The notes beneath the pieces were generated by a model. It worked only from the letters and a program-made list of their open reading frames with translations. It had not been told where the DNA came from and did not search any database. From the NCBI GenBank assembly GCA_038040395.1, contig JBBPIJ010000004.1, forward strand, positions 134,042 through 198,041: DNA of 64,000 bases. The letters run 5' to 3'. Made by a program: the position numbers and the translations under genes. This document shows, one piece after another, positions 1 to 8,468 of the stretch. Source of the stretch: VAXT01 sp038040395 (lineage in GTDB: Bacteria; Actinomycetota; Thermoleophilia; Gaiellales; Gaiellaceae). The first letter of the stretch is position 1. The number at the start of each line of letters is the position of its first letter.

Positions 1-570
1 CGGCTCGCTGCGAAGGTCGTCGAGCGTGACCGTCTTGCCGGCGAAGGGGTGCTTGGGCGGGCACACGAGGACGACCTCGTCGCGGAAGAAGGGCTCGTAG
101 GCGACCGAGCGGTTGCGCGGGGTCGCGCCGACGACGCCGAGCTCGAGCTCGCGGCGGGCAACGCGGTCGACGATGGTCTGCGTGTCGGAGATCGTGAGGT
201 CGACCGTGACGTCGGGGTTCGCCTCGGCGAACTCGCAGAGGAGGACCGGGACGACCGTGCCGCCCGGCCCCGTCGAGGCTCCCATCGCGAGCTGGCCGCG
301 CAGCGGGCCTTCGGCCTCGCCGGCGACGTCCTCGAGCAGCTGCCGCTCCTGCGCGAGCAGGCGCTGGGCTCCGCGGTAGAGGCGCCGCCCAGCCTCGGTC
401 GGCTCAACTCGACGGCCCGATCGGTCGAGAAGCTGCTGTCCCAACCGCTCCTCGAGCGAGCGAATCTGTTGGCTGACCGCAGGCTGCGTGACTCCAAGCC
501 GCTCAGCGGCCTCAGAGAAGCTCTTGCGCTCGACGATCGCGCAAAAGGCGGCTAGCTGCCGCGTGTCCAT
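1..570 (-). CDS. LysR-family transcriptional regulator (3' end cut off)
   Basis: The visible 190 codons begin at ATG 570 with MDTRQLAAFCAIVERKSFSE, the classic LysR N-terminal winged helix-turn-helix, followed by the conserved AAERLGVTQPAVSQQIRSLE recognition region at about residues 20-40. The substrate-binding domain begins near residue 90 with the GxLxxGAS-type entry and runs off the left window edge. LysR proteins bind promoter DNA as tetramers and respond to a small-molecule co-inducer; the ligand here cannot be told. No purine-rich ribosome binding site precedes the ATG; a GATAAG hexamer ends 8 bases before it, so a leaderless mRNA is possible. The gene starts 18 bases beyond the stop of the DUF2182 gene and points the same way, so its own target is probably left of the window. 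Confidence 0.9.
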   Translation of the reverse strand, partial: MDTRQLAAFCAIVERKSFSEAAERLGVTQPAVSQQIRSLEERLGQQLLDRSGRRVEPTEAGRRLYRGAQRLLAQERQLLEDVAGEAEGPLRGQLAMGASTGPGGTVVPVLLCEFAEANPDVTVDLTISDTQTIVDRVARRELELGVVGATPRNRSVAYEPFFRDEVVLVCPPKHPFAGKTVTLDDLRSEP

Positions 571-588
571 AAGGAGAGCTTATCTCGC

Positions 589-1404
589 CTATTGCTCCAT
601 GCGTATCGACGGGTTGCCCGGATCAGACGGATCCGTGAGCCCCGGCACGCTGCCTGGCGAGATTGCGATCCAGAGGCCGAGCGCTACGAAGGCGACCGCA
701 AGAACTCTCGTTAGACGCTCGCCGTACGGGAACACCTTCTCGGCGAAGATCACACCTGCGATCACGGCCATCCAGAAGAGGCTCATCACGCCGAGGCTGA
801 AGAGGACGATCATCAGGCCCCAGCAGCAGCCGACGCAGTAGAGCCCGTGCACGACGCCCATGCGCAGGGCGCCGAGCTTGCCCTCGTGCCAGCCGTGCAG
901 GAAGAAGTGGAGCGGCGTGCGGCAATGGCGCAGGCAGCCGTCCTTGATCGAGGTCAGCTGGTAGAGGCCGGCCGCGACGATCGCTCCGCCGGCGACGTAC
1001 GGCCCCGCACGACCCCATGCGAGCGCGCCGCCGGCCGCCGCGTCCACGATCCGGAAGACGCCGTAGGCGAGCAGCCCGTACGCGGTCCAGGCCGCCAGGT
1101 ATCCGACGACGAAGACCCACGTGGGGACGAACGCCACCTGCCCACGGCTCGCGCGCTCCCTGCTCACCCTCGCGAAGGTCAGCACCATCGGCGAGACCGA
1201 CGGCAGCATCATCGCGGCCATCATCGTCACCCAGACGCCGATGAACCATCCGAGGCCGCCGAGATCGGTGCCCGGCCCAGCATCCATCCCCCGCATCCGG
1301 TCCACGGTGACGATCCAGGCGACGAGCGCTCCGGAGAGGATGACGACTGCCGTCGTCACCGGGCTGAGTCGCCAAGGAGAGCGCCCGGTTTCCACCGTTG
1401 TCAT
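589..1404 (-). CDS. DUF2182 family integral membrane protein
   Basis: A 271-residue protein with about seven hydrophobic segments and the DUF2182 hallmarks: a MxxMMxPxxxPM-like stretch (MMAAMMLPSVSPM, about residues 60-72) and a cysteine/histidine-rich central part (KDGCLRHCRTP, then GLYCVGCCWGLM). The family is annotated as predicted metal-binding membrane protein; its function is not established and copper or another soft metal is only a guess from the Cys/His/Met content. I chose ATG 1404, which has a GAGGT ribosome binding site 2-6 bases upstream; a longer reading to 1497 lacks family character. It shares a 170-base upstream region with the divergent sugar transferase gene. Confidence 0.8.
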   Translation of the reverse strand: MTTVETGRSPWRLSPVTTAVVILSGALVAWIVTVDRMRGMDAGPGTDLGGLGWFIGVWVTMMAAMMLPSVSPMVLTFARVSRERASRGQVAFVPTWVFVVGYLAAWTAYGLLAYGVFRIVDAAAGGALAWGRAGPYVAGGAIVAAGLYQLTSIKDGCLRHCRTPLHFFLHGWHEGKLGALRMGVVHGLYCVGCCWGLMIVLFSLGVMSLFWMAVIAGVIFAEKVFPYGERLTRVLAVAFVALGLWIAISPGSVPGLTDPSDPGNPSIRMEQ

Positions 1405-1574
1405 GACCTCACGTCCGCCTGGTTGATCAACGTAAGCACGATGCCGACGACAAGGGCAATCCGCGAAGTCCGTCGCAGGTTCGGCCGGTGACCGCACGTA
1501 TCGAGCACAAAGCGCCAGCCCGTGAGCGGTGGCTCGTACACGCGTGCGCCCGTCATGGCAAGAATTAGAACCCT
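1405..1574. promoter_or_regulatory. Divergent intergenic region
   Basis: This 170-base gap separates the DUF2182 gene (minus) from the sugar transferase gene (plus) and must hold both promoters. A TAGAAC-type hexamer and an AAGAAT hexamer lie within 15 bases of the GTG at 1575, which suggests a very short or absent leader. No clear operator palindrome was seen. Confidence 0.35.
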
Positions 1575-2243
1575 GTGAGCCTGATCATGCAAGGCGGAGA
1601 CAGCCTTGCCGAGCGCTATTCGCGGCTGGCCCGGGAGATGCCGGACCGGCGGCGGGTCGATTTCGAGATCCGAGCGCTCGACATCCTGTTCTCGACTCTC
1701 TTTCTCGCCGCCGCGCTCCCGATCGCGGTTCCGATCGGGGTCGGCCTCGTTCTGACTTCGGGCCGGCCGATCTTCTACCGGGGGCAGCGAGTCGGTCGCG
1801 GCGGCCGCGTCTTCACGATGACGAAGTTCCGCACGCTGCGACCCGGGGCCGAGGCGAGGCTAGGACATCACCTCGGACCTGCCCTCGTCGAGCGCACCGA
1901 GGCGGAGGTCACCCTCATGGGACGCTGGCTCCGCGCGGCGCAGCTCGACGAGATCCCGCAGTTCTGGAACGTGCTCAAGGGCGACATGAGCCTCGTCGGG
2001 CCACGCCCGATCCGCCCCCGCTTCTTTGAAGAGCTCGCTGCCGAGCTGCCCGCGTACTGGCAGCGGCTCGTCGTACGGCCGGGCCTGACGGGGTTCGCGC
2101 AGGTGCGGCGTGGCTACGAGACGTCGATGGTCGAGAAGCTCTCGCACGACCTCGAGTGGATCGCCGACCGCTCGGTGCGGCTCTACCTGCGGACGCTCGC
2201 CGCCACCGGCTGGCGCGTGCTACGGCAGTCTCTACACGTCTAG
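1575..2243 (+). CDS. Bacterial sugar transferase (initiating polyprenyl-phosphate sugar-phosphate transferase)
   Basis: The 222-residue product carries the whole Bac_transf catalytic region of the WbaP/WcaJ/WecP group: one hydrophobic segment at about residues 35-60, the FTMTKFRTL motif at about 78-86, the DEIPQFWNVLKGDMSLVGPRP block at about 125-145 and the RPGLTGFAQV motif near 168. Such enzymes load the first sugar-1-phosphate onto undecaprenyl phosphate at the inner face of the membrane. It lacks the multi-helix N-terminal domain of WbaP and so is a short catalytic-core form. GTG 1575 is used as start; ATG 1587 is an alternative. Its 3' end overlaps the convergent antiporter gene by 12 bases. 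The sugar is unknown. Confidence 0.9.
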   Translation: MSLIMQGGDSLAERYSRLAREMPDRRRVDFEIRALDILFSTLFLAAALPIAVPIGVGLVLTSGRPIFYRGQRVGRGGRVFTMTKFRTLRPGAEARLGHHLGPALVERTEAEVTLMGRWLRAAQLDEIPQFWNVLKGDMSLVGPRPIRPRFFEELAAELPAYWQRLVVRPGLTGFAQVRRGYETSMVEKLSHDLEWIADRSVRLYLRTLAATGWRVLRQSLHV

Positions 2244-3824
2244 CCGGGAGTCCTCGAGGTCGAGGTCGCGCTCGACTCGGTGCATGACGTCTTCGCTGAT
2301 CTTCCCTTCGTTTCTCAGCGCGTGCACGGCTCCGCGCTCGGCGTCGAGCAGCTCCCGGCGCAGGCGCTGATAGGCCTGAGAGCGCTCCTCGATCTCGCCG
2401 TCGTCCTCGTCGTCGAGCCGGGCGCGGAACCGGTTGGTGCGGAACCTGTATTGGGCGCGGACACGCTCGGCGGTGTCGGGCCGCACCCAGTCCTCGCTCA
2501 CGAGCTCCTCGAGTCGCGCAACGGCAGCGTCGGCTGCGTGGATGCGCGCCTTCGACTCCTCTCGAGCATCGCCGTCGTCCTCCTCGAGCCCCAGGACGCG
2601 AACGACGGCGGGCAACGAGAGCCCCTGGAGGACGAGCGACCCGAGGACGACGGAAAACGCGAGAAAGATGATCAATGACCGGTCGGGGAACGGCGCGCCG
2701 GAGTCCGTGGTCAGCGGGATCGCGAGCGCGGCCGCGAGCGTGACGCCTCCTCTCATCCCCGCCCAGGCGATGAACGTGACGAACTGCCACGGAGGCGCGG
2801 GATCGCGCTCTCTCAGACTCGACGACACCCACCGCGGGATGTACGCGATCGGGTACCCGTAGACGATTCGGATCAGAAACACCATGCCCCACACGAGCGC
2901 CGCGTAACCGACCAGCTCCAGCCACGAGAGGCCGTGCAGGCTGTCGAGGATCGGCTCCAGCTGCAGGCCGACAAGGCCGAAGAGCAGCGCGTTCAACAGG
3001 AAGCTGAGGATCGTCCAGAAACCGGCGCCCTGGAGCCGTGTCTCGACCGTCGTCAGCTCCGGCGTGTGCCAGCCCATGTAGACGCCCGCCGTCACGACGG
3101 CGAGCACACCGGAGGCGCCGATCGCAGACGCGGGCAGGAACGCGAAGTAGCCGGTGAGAAACGCGATCGTCACCTCGAGCGGCGGGTTGAAGACCCGCTT
3201 GCGCACGAACCGGATTGCCCGGCCGATCACGAGGCCGACGGCAATGCCGCCGAGGACCGACCAGATAAAGCTCCCTGCCGCTTCGAAGAGCGAGAACGAG
3301 CCGGTGAGCACCGCTGCGACGGCGAACTTGTAGAGGACGAGCGCCGTGCCGTCGTTGACGAGGCTCTCGCCCTCGATGATCGCGACTGCGCGCCGCGGAA
3401 CGCCTAGTCGCCGGGCGATCGTCGTCGCCGCGAGCGGATCGGTGGGCGAGACCACGGCCCCGAGCACGAACCCAGCCGGCCACGACAGGTCGATCACGTA
3501 GTGCGCGATGGCGGCAACCACGACCGTCGTGACGGCCACGAGCCCGATCGCGAGGAACGAGATCGGCCGTAGGTTCCGCCTGAGATCGCGGAGACCGGTG
3601 TTGAAGGCGGCCGTGTAGAGCAGAGGCGGCAGGATCCCGATGAGCACGAGGTCCGGAGGCAGGGCCAGGTTCGGCACGCCGGGCGTGAAACCGAGCAGCA
3701 AGCCCCCGACCACGAGCAGGATCGGATACGGGATCCGCAGCGGGTCGGCCAGTAGGAGCAGCGCCGCAGCGGAAACGAGGATGGCCAGGAGCTGGAGCTC
3801 CTCGTGTGCGCCGAACCCGCTCAC
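2232..3824 (-). CDS. CPA1-family Na+/H+ antiporter
   Basis: This 530-residue protein has 12 or so membrane helices over residues 1-415 and a charged cytoplasmic tail of about 110 residues. The CPA1 (NhaP/NHE) signatures are visible: PTDPLAATTIARRLGVP at about residue 127 and GESLVNDGTALVLYK at about 152, the latter holding the Asn-Asp pair used in ion exchange. The family exchanges cytoplasmic Na+ or K+ for external protons. The start is GTG 3824, only 20 bases from the divergent asnB start, so the two promoters overlap. The tail contains several Glu/Arg-rich helices that may be regulatory. Which cation is moved cannot be read from the sequence. Confidence 0.9.
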   Translation of the reverse strand: MSGFGAHEELQLLAILVSAAALLLLADPLRIPYPILLVVGGLLLGFTPGVPNLALPPDLVLIGILPPLLYTAAFNTGLRDLRRNLRPISFLAIGLVAVTTVVVAAIAHYVIDLSWPAGFVLGAVVSPTDPLAATTIARRLGVPRRAVAIIEGESLVNDGTALVLYKFAVAAVLTGSFSLFEAAGSFIWSVLGGIAVGLVIGRAIRFVRKRVFNPPLEVTIAFLTGYFAFLPASAIGASGVLAVVTAGVYMGWHTPELTTVETRLQGAGFWTILSFLLNALLFGLVGLQLEPILDSLHGLSWLELVGYAALVWGMVFLIRIVYGYPIAYIPRWVSSSLRERDPAPPWQFVTFIAWAGMRGGVTLAAALAIPLTTDSGAPFPDRSLIIFLAFSVVLGSLVLQGLSLPAVVRVLGLEEDDGDAREESKARIHAADAAVARLEELVSEDWVRPDTAERVRAQYRFRTNRFRARLDDEDDGEIEERSQAYQRLRRELLDAERGAVHALRNEGKISEDVMHRVERDLDLEDSRLDV

Positions 3825-3832
3825 CGCGGCAC

Positions 3833-3838
3833 TAGAGT
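3833..3838 (+). promoter_or_regulatory. -10-like hexamer for leaderless asnB
   Basis: TAGAGT lies 6 bases before the GTG start of asnB. That spacing puts transcription start on or beside the first codon, so the mRNA would be leaderless; no ribosome binding site is present. No good -35 was found. Confidence 0.35.
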
Positions 3839-3844
3839 AATGAC

Positions 3845-5734
3845 GTGTGCGGGATCTGCGGAATCGCGATGGCCCGCGGCGCCGTCGATCCGGATCAGCT
3901 CGCGGCGATGAGCGCGACGCTCGTCCACCGTGGGCCGGATTCCCACGGGTCTTTCGTCGACGGGTCGGTGGGGCTCGCGGCCCGGCGGCTCGCGATCATC
4001 GACCTCGCGACAGGCGACCAGCCGATCTCGAACGAGGACGGTCGCATCACCGTCGTCCAGAACGGCGAGATCTACAACTACCGAGAGCTACGACACGAAC
4101 TCGAGAGCGCCGGCCACCGGTTCTCGACGAGCGGCGACACGGAGGTGCTCGTCCACCTCTACGAAGAGCACGGCGAGCGCTTCGCCGATCGTCTCCGCGG
4201 CATGTTCGCGATCGCCCTGTGGGACTCGGAGCGGAGCCGGCTCGTCCTCGCGCGCGACCGCTACGGGATCAAGCCCCTCTACTACCGGGAAGCCGCGGAC
4301 GAGCTGGCGTTCGCCTCTGAGCTGCGCGCGCTGCCACGCGGCGAGGTCGATCTGGACGCGCTCGAGGCCTTTCTCGCCTTCAACTCCGTTCCCGGCCCGC
4401 TGACGATCTTCCGCGACGTGCGAAAGCTCCAGCCAGGGCACGTCCTGACGTGGGAGAACGGGCGGAGCGAGCTCGTCCGGTATGCGCGCCCCGCCCCGGT
4501 TCCGGCTTCCGCGGTGCGCAACGAGGACGAGGCCGAGCTCGCTGAGGAACTGCGCGGCCGGATGCGCGACTCCGTGCGCGCGCATCTCGTCTCCGACGTG
4601 CCGGTCGGCGTGCTCCTCTCCGGCGGCATCGACTCCGCCATGCTGGCCGCGCTCGCGGCGCAGGAGGGATCCGCGCCGCTGCGCACGTTCTCGATCGGCT
4701 TCGAAGAGCGAAGCTTCGACGAGCTCGCCGATGCGCGGCTCGTGGCCGAGCGCTACGGCACGCAACATCGCGAGCTCGTGCTCCGTCCCGATGCGGCGCT
4801 TCTCCTCCCCGCCCTCGCCGAGGCGTTCGACGAGCCGTTCGCCGACTCTTCGGCTCTGCCGACCTACCTCGTCTCGCAGCTCGCCGCCGAGGATGTCAAG
4901 GTCGCGCTCTCCGGCGAGGGCGGCGACGAGCTCTTCGGCGGCTACTACACGTACGCGGCCGACCTCCTCGCCCAGCGGGCCGGCTGGGCCGCTCCGCTTC
5001 TTCGCCCGCTGGTCGAGCGGCTGCCGAGCTCGTCCAAGCGGGCGAGCTTCGACTACCGCGCGAAGCGCTTCGTCCGAGCCGCCCACCTGCCGCCCCTCGA
5101 GCGCCACCACGGCTGGAAGGAGATCTTCTCGCCCGAGGCGCGGGCCGAGCTGACCGGGCGCCAGAACGATCGCGACCCGGTCGATCTCCTCCGTGCGCGA
5201 TTCGCCGAGACCGAGGGCGCCGAGCTGCTCGCGCGGCTCCAGGACGTCGATCTTGGCACGTACCTCGTCGACGACCTGCTCGTGAAGACCGATCGCGCCT
5301 CGATGGCGCACTCGCTCGAGGCCCGGGTGCCGTTCCTCGACCCCGCCGTCGCGGACTTCGCGCTCGCGCTGCCGAGCCGCCACAAGGTGCGCGGCCTGCG
5401 CAAGAAGGTGCTGCTGCGAAAGGCGGCCGCCCCGCTGGTACCGCCGGAGCTGCTGCGGCGGCGAAAGCGCGGCTTCTCGATTCCCGCGGCCGCGTGGCTT
5501 CGTGGCGAGCTGGAGCCGTTCGCACGTGACACCCTCTCGGCCGAGACGCTGCGCCGTCAGGGCTTCTTCCGCCCCGAGGCGGTCACGCGGCTTCTGGACG
5601 ACCATGTCGCCGGCCGCGAGGACCTGAGCCGCCAGCTCTGGGGCCTCCTCTCGTTCACGCTCTGGCACGAGCGGCACGTCGAACGTACGCCGGGGCCCCT
5701 GGCGGAGCCGCGGCTCGAAGCCCTCTCCAAGTGA
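3845..5734 (+). CDS. asnB: Asparagine synthase (glutamine-hydrolysing)
   Basis: The 629-residue protein starts at GTG 3845 with MCGICGIA; Cys2 becomes the N-terminal nucleophile of the class II glutaminase domain (residues 2-190, with RRLAIIDLATGDQPISNEDG). The C-terminal synthetase domain shows the pyrophosphate loop VPVGVLLSGGIDSAMLAAL at about residue 250 and the SGEGGDELFGGY block at about 355. It transfers glutamine amide nitrogen to an AMP-activated carboxylate. Asparagine is the default product, but in polysaccharide regions such enzymes can amidate a sugar acid. The stop overlaps the GTG of the DUF354 gene by 4 bases, so the two are translated together, which favours an envelope role. 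Confidence 0.92.
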   Translation: MCGICGIAMARGAVDPDQLAAMSATLVHRGPDSHGSFVDGSVGLAARRLAIIDLATGDQPISNEDGRITVVQNGEIYNYRELRHELESAGHRFSTSGDTEVLVHLYEEHGERFADRLRGMFAIALWDSERSRLVLARDRYGIKPLYYREAADELAFASELRALPRGEVDLDALEAFLAFNSVPGPLTIFRDVRKLQPGHVLTWENGRSELVRYARPAPVPASAVRNEDEAELAEELRGRMRDSVRAHLVSDVPVGVLLSGGIDSAMLAALAAQEGSAPLRTFSIGFEERSFDELADARLVAERYGTQHRELVLRPDAALLLPALAEAFDEPFADSSALPTYLVSQLAAEDVKVALSGEGGDELFGGYYTYAADLLAQRAGWAAPLLRPLVERLPSSSKRASFDYRAKRFVRAAHLPPLERHHGWKEIFSPEARAELTGRQNDRDPVDLLRARFAETEGAELLARLQDVDLGTYLVDDLLVKTDRASMAHSLEARVPFLDPAVADFALALPSRHKVRGLRKKVLLRKAAAPLVPPELLRRRKRGFSIPAAAWLRGELEPFARDTLSAETLRRQGFFRPEAVTRLLDDHVAGREDLSRQLWGLLSFTLWHERHVERTPGPLAEPRLEALSK

Positions 5735-6747
5735 GAATCTGGATCGACATCTCGGCCCCGGCTCACGTGCTGGTCTTCCGGCCGCTGATGAAGCTGTTGC
5801 GCGAGCGGGGCGACGAGATCGACGTGACCACGCGGGACTACGCGCAGACGCTCGAGCTGCTCGAGCGGCACGAGATCGAGGCGACGGTGATCGGCCGGCA
5901 CGGCGGGCGGTCACGCATCGGCAAGGCCGCATCGCTCGCGGGCCGACTCCGTGCGCTCAAGCGCTACGCCCGGGGGCGCGACTTCGACCTCGCGCTCGCG
6001 CACGGCTCGCACGAGCTGACGATCACCGCGCGGCGCCTCGGTATCCCGAGCACGACGACGCACGACTACGAGTACGCGACGCTCCAGCACCACCTCGGCG
6101 ACCGCGCGGCGACGAGGGTCGTCGTCCCCGAGGCGATCCCGCTCGAGCGCATGGCCCGGTTCGGCGCCCGGCCGCCGAAGCTCCTCCAGTACCCGGGGCT
6201 GAAAGAGGAGTACTACCTCCACGACTTCGAGCCCGACCCGACGGTGCTCGACGAGCTGCTGGTCAACAGGCAGCGCACGCTCGTCGTCGTGCGCACGCCG
6301 CCGGACGTCTCGCTTTATCACCGGCGGTCGAACCCGTTCTTCCCGCGGCTCCTTGCTCATCTCGGCCACCAGAAGGACGTGCACGCCGTCGTCCTTCCTC
6401 GCAGCCCCGAGCAGCGCGAGTTCGTGCGGGGACTGGCCCTTCCGTCGGTGATCGTCCCCGACCGCGCCGTGGACGCGCAGAGCCTGATCGCGCTCGCCGA
6501 CCTCGTCGTCTCGGCGGGCGGGACGATGAACCGCGAGGCGGCAGCGCTCGGAGTGCCGGTCTACACGACGTATGGCGGTCGGCTCGGCGGCGTGGACGAG
6601 ATGCTGCTCCGCGAGGGCCGGCTGCGGCCGTTGACCGACCCGCGGGCGCTCGACATCGCCAAGCGGGTGGATGACGACTCCCAACGCGTGCGGCGCGACC
6701 CGCAGGTGATGCTCGACCTGCTGCTCTCGGCAGTGGACCCCCTTTAG
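5731..6747 (+). CDS. DUF354 family, glycosyltransferase-like protein
   Basis: The 338-residue protein starts with MRIWIDISAPAHVLVFRPL, the typical DUF354 opening in which an Asp and the P-x-H follow the first beta strand, and ends with a GT-B style C-terminal half (LADLVVSAGGTMNREAAALG at about residue 250-270), the SxGGTMxxEA motif of nucleotide-sugar binding folds. DUF354 proteins resemble MurG and UDP-GlcNAc 2-epimerase folds, and many lie in surface polysaccharide loci, but no reaction is proven. It overlaps asnB by 4 bases (GTGA) and is probably co-translated with it. A ribosome binding site of its own is not needed. Confidence 0.8.
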   Translation: MRIWIDISAPAHVLVFRPLMKLLRERGDEIDVTTRDYAQTLELLERHEIEATVIGRHGGRSRIGKAASLAGRLRALKRYARGRDFDLALAHGSHELTITARRLGIPSTTTHDYEYATLQHHLGDRAATRVVVPEAIPLERMARFGARPPKLLQYPGLKEEYYLHDFEPDPTVLDELLVNRQRTLVVVRTPPDVSLYHRRSNPFFPRLLAHLGHQKDVHAVVLPRSPEQREFVRGLALPSVIVPDRAVDAQSLIALADLVVSAGGTMNREAAALGVPVYTTYGGRLGGVDEMLLREGRLRPLTDPRALDIAKRVDDDSQRVRRDPQVMLDLLLSAVDPL

Positions 6748-6784
6748 ACTCGCGGCGCACGCGAAAGCAAAAGGGGGAGAGATC

Positions 6785-8380
6785 ATGAGAAGAAAGCTGT
6801 GGGCTCTTGCGGCCGGGGCGGCGGCGGTCGGGGCGGTCATCGCCTTGCCGGCGGGCGCCGGAGACAACAATTCCGGTTTCCATACTTCGCTGCCGGCAAT
6901 GCTGACGCCAATTGCTCCAGGCTCGAGCGTCACTCCGATCATTTCGGTCGGCGACACCGTCGGGAACTTCAAGTTCGAATCCCTCCCGGACGGGATCTCG
7001 TTCACGCGCAACGGGCAGGGAACGATGGACCTGTACGTCAACCACGAGACGTCCCTCGTCCCGTTCCCCTTGGCGCGGAGCGACTTCTCGAACGCCCAGG
7101 TCAGCAAGTTGAGGCTGAACCAGCACAGCGCCGGAGTGTTGAGAGGCGACTACGTCATTCCGTCGAGCGCAAACTACCAGCGCTTCTGCTCGAACTTCCT
7201 CGTCGGCCCGGCACAGGGCTTCGAGCGCGAACTGCTCCTCACGAACGAGGAGGCCCGGGACATCGTCCTCCGAGAGGGGTACGCCTGGCATCCACCCTTT
7301 GTCACCCTGGACGAGCCCTCGGCCGAGCAGGCAGGTGTCGTCGTCGCCATGGACGTCAAGAGCGGCGCGTACCGATCGATCTACGGCATGGGACGCCACA
7401 ACCACGAGAACGACGTCGGCGTGCCCGGCTACGGCCATCCGGTCGTCCTCTCCGGCGACGACTCGTTCGATGCTCCCGCATCCCAGCTGTACCTCTACTC
7501 GGCACCGAGCGGCCAGGCGCTCTGGAACGACGACGGAGCGCTCTACGCATTCGTCGCCGACAACCCGGCCGTCAACGATTACGGCGATTTTCCCGCGGCG
7601 AACGGGGCTTCCGGGCACTTCATCCCGGTACCGCCCATGATCGCAAGCGGCAAGCGGCCCAACGGAACCGACGTGCGGGCGATCGACTTCAGTTATCCGG
7701 CTCCACCCACGGGCATTCCGGACGGGCCCCAGTGGGTGCTCGAGTACTGGAGCCACAACGTCGTGCGGGCCTTGCAGTTCATCCGCATCGAGGACATCGC
7801 GTACGACCGGACGACGCCGAACGTCGTCTACTTCGCCGACAGCGGCGAGCCGCGAGCGGTTTCGGACGGGGCAGGCCGCCTACGGCGCGCGACATCGGGC
7901 ACCCGCGGGCCGTATCCCAACGGCCGAATCTTCAAGCTCGTGCTCGACCCGGACGACCCTCTGACGGTGCAGAGCCTGTCCGTGCTCGTCGAGCAGGATG
8001 TGCTGGGCTACGACAACCCGGCGGCGATGCACCAGCCGGACAACGTCGAGACGACGGCGCGGAGCCTCCTGATCCAGGAGGACCCGGGCGGTCACAACCA
8101 GGGCGCAGTCGGCTACGCCAAGGTCTGGCGCTACACGCTGCCGGCGGGCCCGCTCGTCCCGGTCGCCCAGGTGAACCAGTCGCAGAGGCCAGGCCTTCCG
8201 CCCGGCTCCTGGGAGTCGAGCGGGATCATCGACGCCTCGGCGGCCTTCGGCCCAGGGGCGTTCCTGCTCGACGTGCAGGCCCACGGCTGGGAGATCGAGA
8301 CAGCGCCCAGCCCCTATCCCGGCACGAACCTGAACCGCGAGGCCGGACAACTGATGCTGTTCCGGCTGCCTGGCGCCTGA
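6785..8380 (+). CDS. Secreted PhoX-like (DUF839) protein
   Basis: A 531-residue product with an N-terminal signal peptide (MRRKLWALAAGAAAVGAV, cleavage near the GAG-D at about 26) behind a strong AGGGGGAG ribosome binding site. The mature part looks like the beta-propeller PhoX/DUF839 family: NHETSLVPF at about 85, GRHNHENDV at about 200, and HQPDNVETT followed by IQEDPGGHNQ at about 415-435, acidic and His residues of the kind that hold Ca/Fe in PhoX. PhoX enzymes are calcium-dependent phosphomonoesterases. The twin-arginine motif of PhoX is not clear here, so export may be by Sec and catalytic activity is unproven. It stands alone between two glycosyltransferase genes. Confidence 0.65.
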   Translation: MRRKLWALAAGAAAVGAVIALPAGAGDNNSGFHTSLPAMLTPIAPGSSVTPIISVGDTVGNFKFESLPDGISFTRNGQGTMDLYVNHETSLVPFPLARSDFSNAQVSKLRLNQHSAGVLRGDYVIPSSANYQRFCSNFLVGPAQGFERELLLTNEEARDIVLREGYAWHPPFVTLDEPSAEQAGVVVAMDVKSGAYRSIYGMGRHNHENDVGVPGYGHPVVLSGDDSFDAPASQLYLYSAPSGQALWNDDGALYAFVADNPAVNDYGDFPAANGASGHFIPVPPMIASGKRPNGTDVRAIDFSYPAPPTGIPDGPQWVLEYWSHNVVRALQFIRIEDIAYDRTTPNVVYFADSGEPRAVSDGAGRLRRATSGTRGPYPNGRIFKLVLDPDDPLTVQSLSVLVEQDVLGYDNPAAMHQPDNVETTARSLLIQEDPGGHNQGAVGYAKVWRYTLPAGPLVPVAQVNQSQRPGLPPGSWESSGIIDASAAFGPGAFLLDVQAHGWEIETAPSPYPGTNLNREAGQLMLFRLPGA

Positions 8381-8389
8381 ACCCAGGTT

Positions 8390-8428
8390 GCTCCCCCGCC
8401 GGGGCCTCGAGGGTCCAGGCGGGGGAGC
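8390..8428 (+). terminator. Hairpin downstream of the PhoX-like gene
   Basis: An 11-base perfect inverted repeat, GCTCCCCCGCC at 8390-8400 and GGCGGGGGAGC at 8418-8428, encloses a 17-base loop 9 bases after the stop codon. It lacks a following T run, so it is a terminator-like or mRNA-end hairpin rather than a textbook intrinsic terminator. Confidence 0.55.
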
Positions 8429-8456
8429 CTCCTCGTCCGTTGGCCGCCGTGAGGTT

Positions 8457-8462
8457 GATAAT
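8457..8462 (+). promoter_or_regulatory. -10 hexamer of a probably leaderless glycosyltransferase mRNA
   Basis: GATAAT is 6 bases upstream of ATG 8469, a spacing that places the transcription start at the A of the start codon. No ribosome binding site is present and no convincing -35 was found. Confidence 0.4.
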
Positions 8463-8468
8463 CGGCCG

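Noticed and set aside
4088..5932. 614-codon open frame on the minus strand across asnB
   Set aside because: Antisense shadow of a clear asparagine synthase with intact motifs; product is Arg/Ala/Ser-rich and unlike any protein family.
8390..8428. Classical intrinsic terminator
   Set aside because: The stem is strong but no T run follows, so it is listed only as a terminator-like hairpin.
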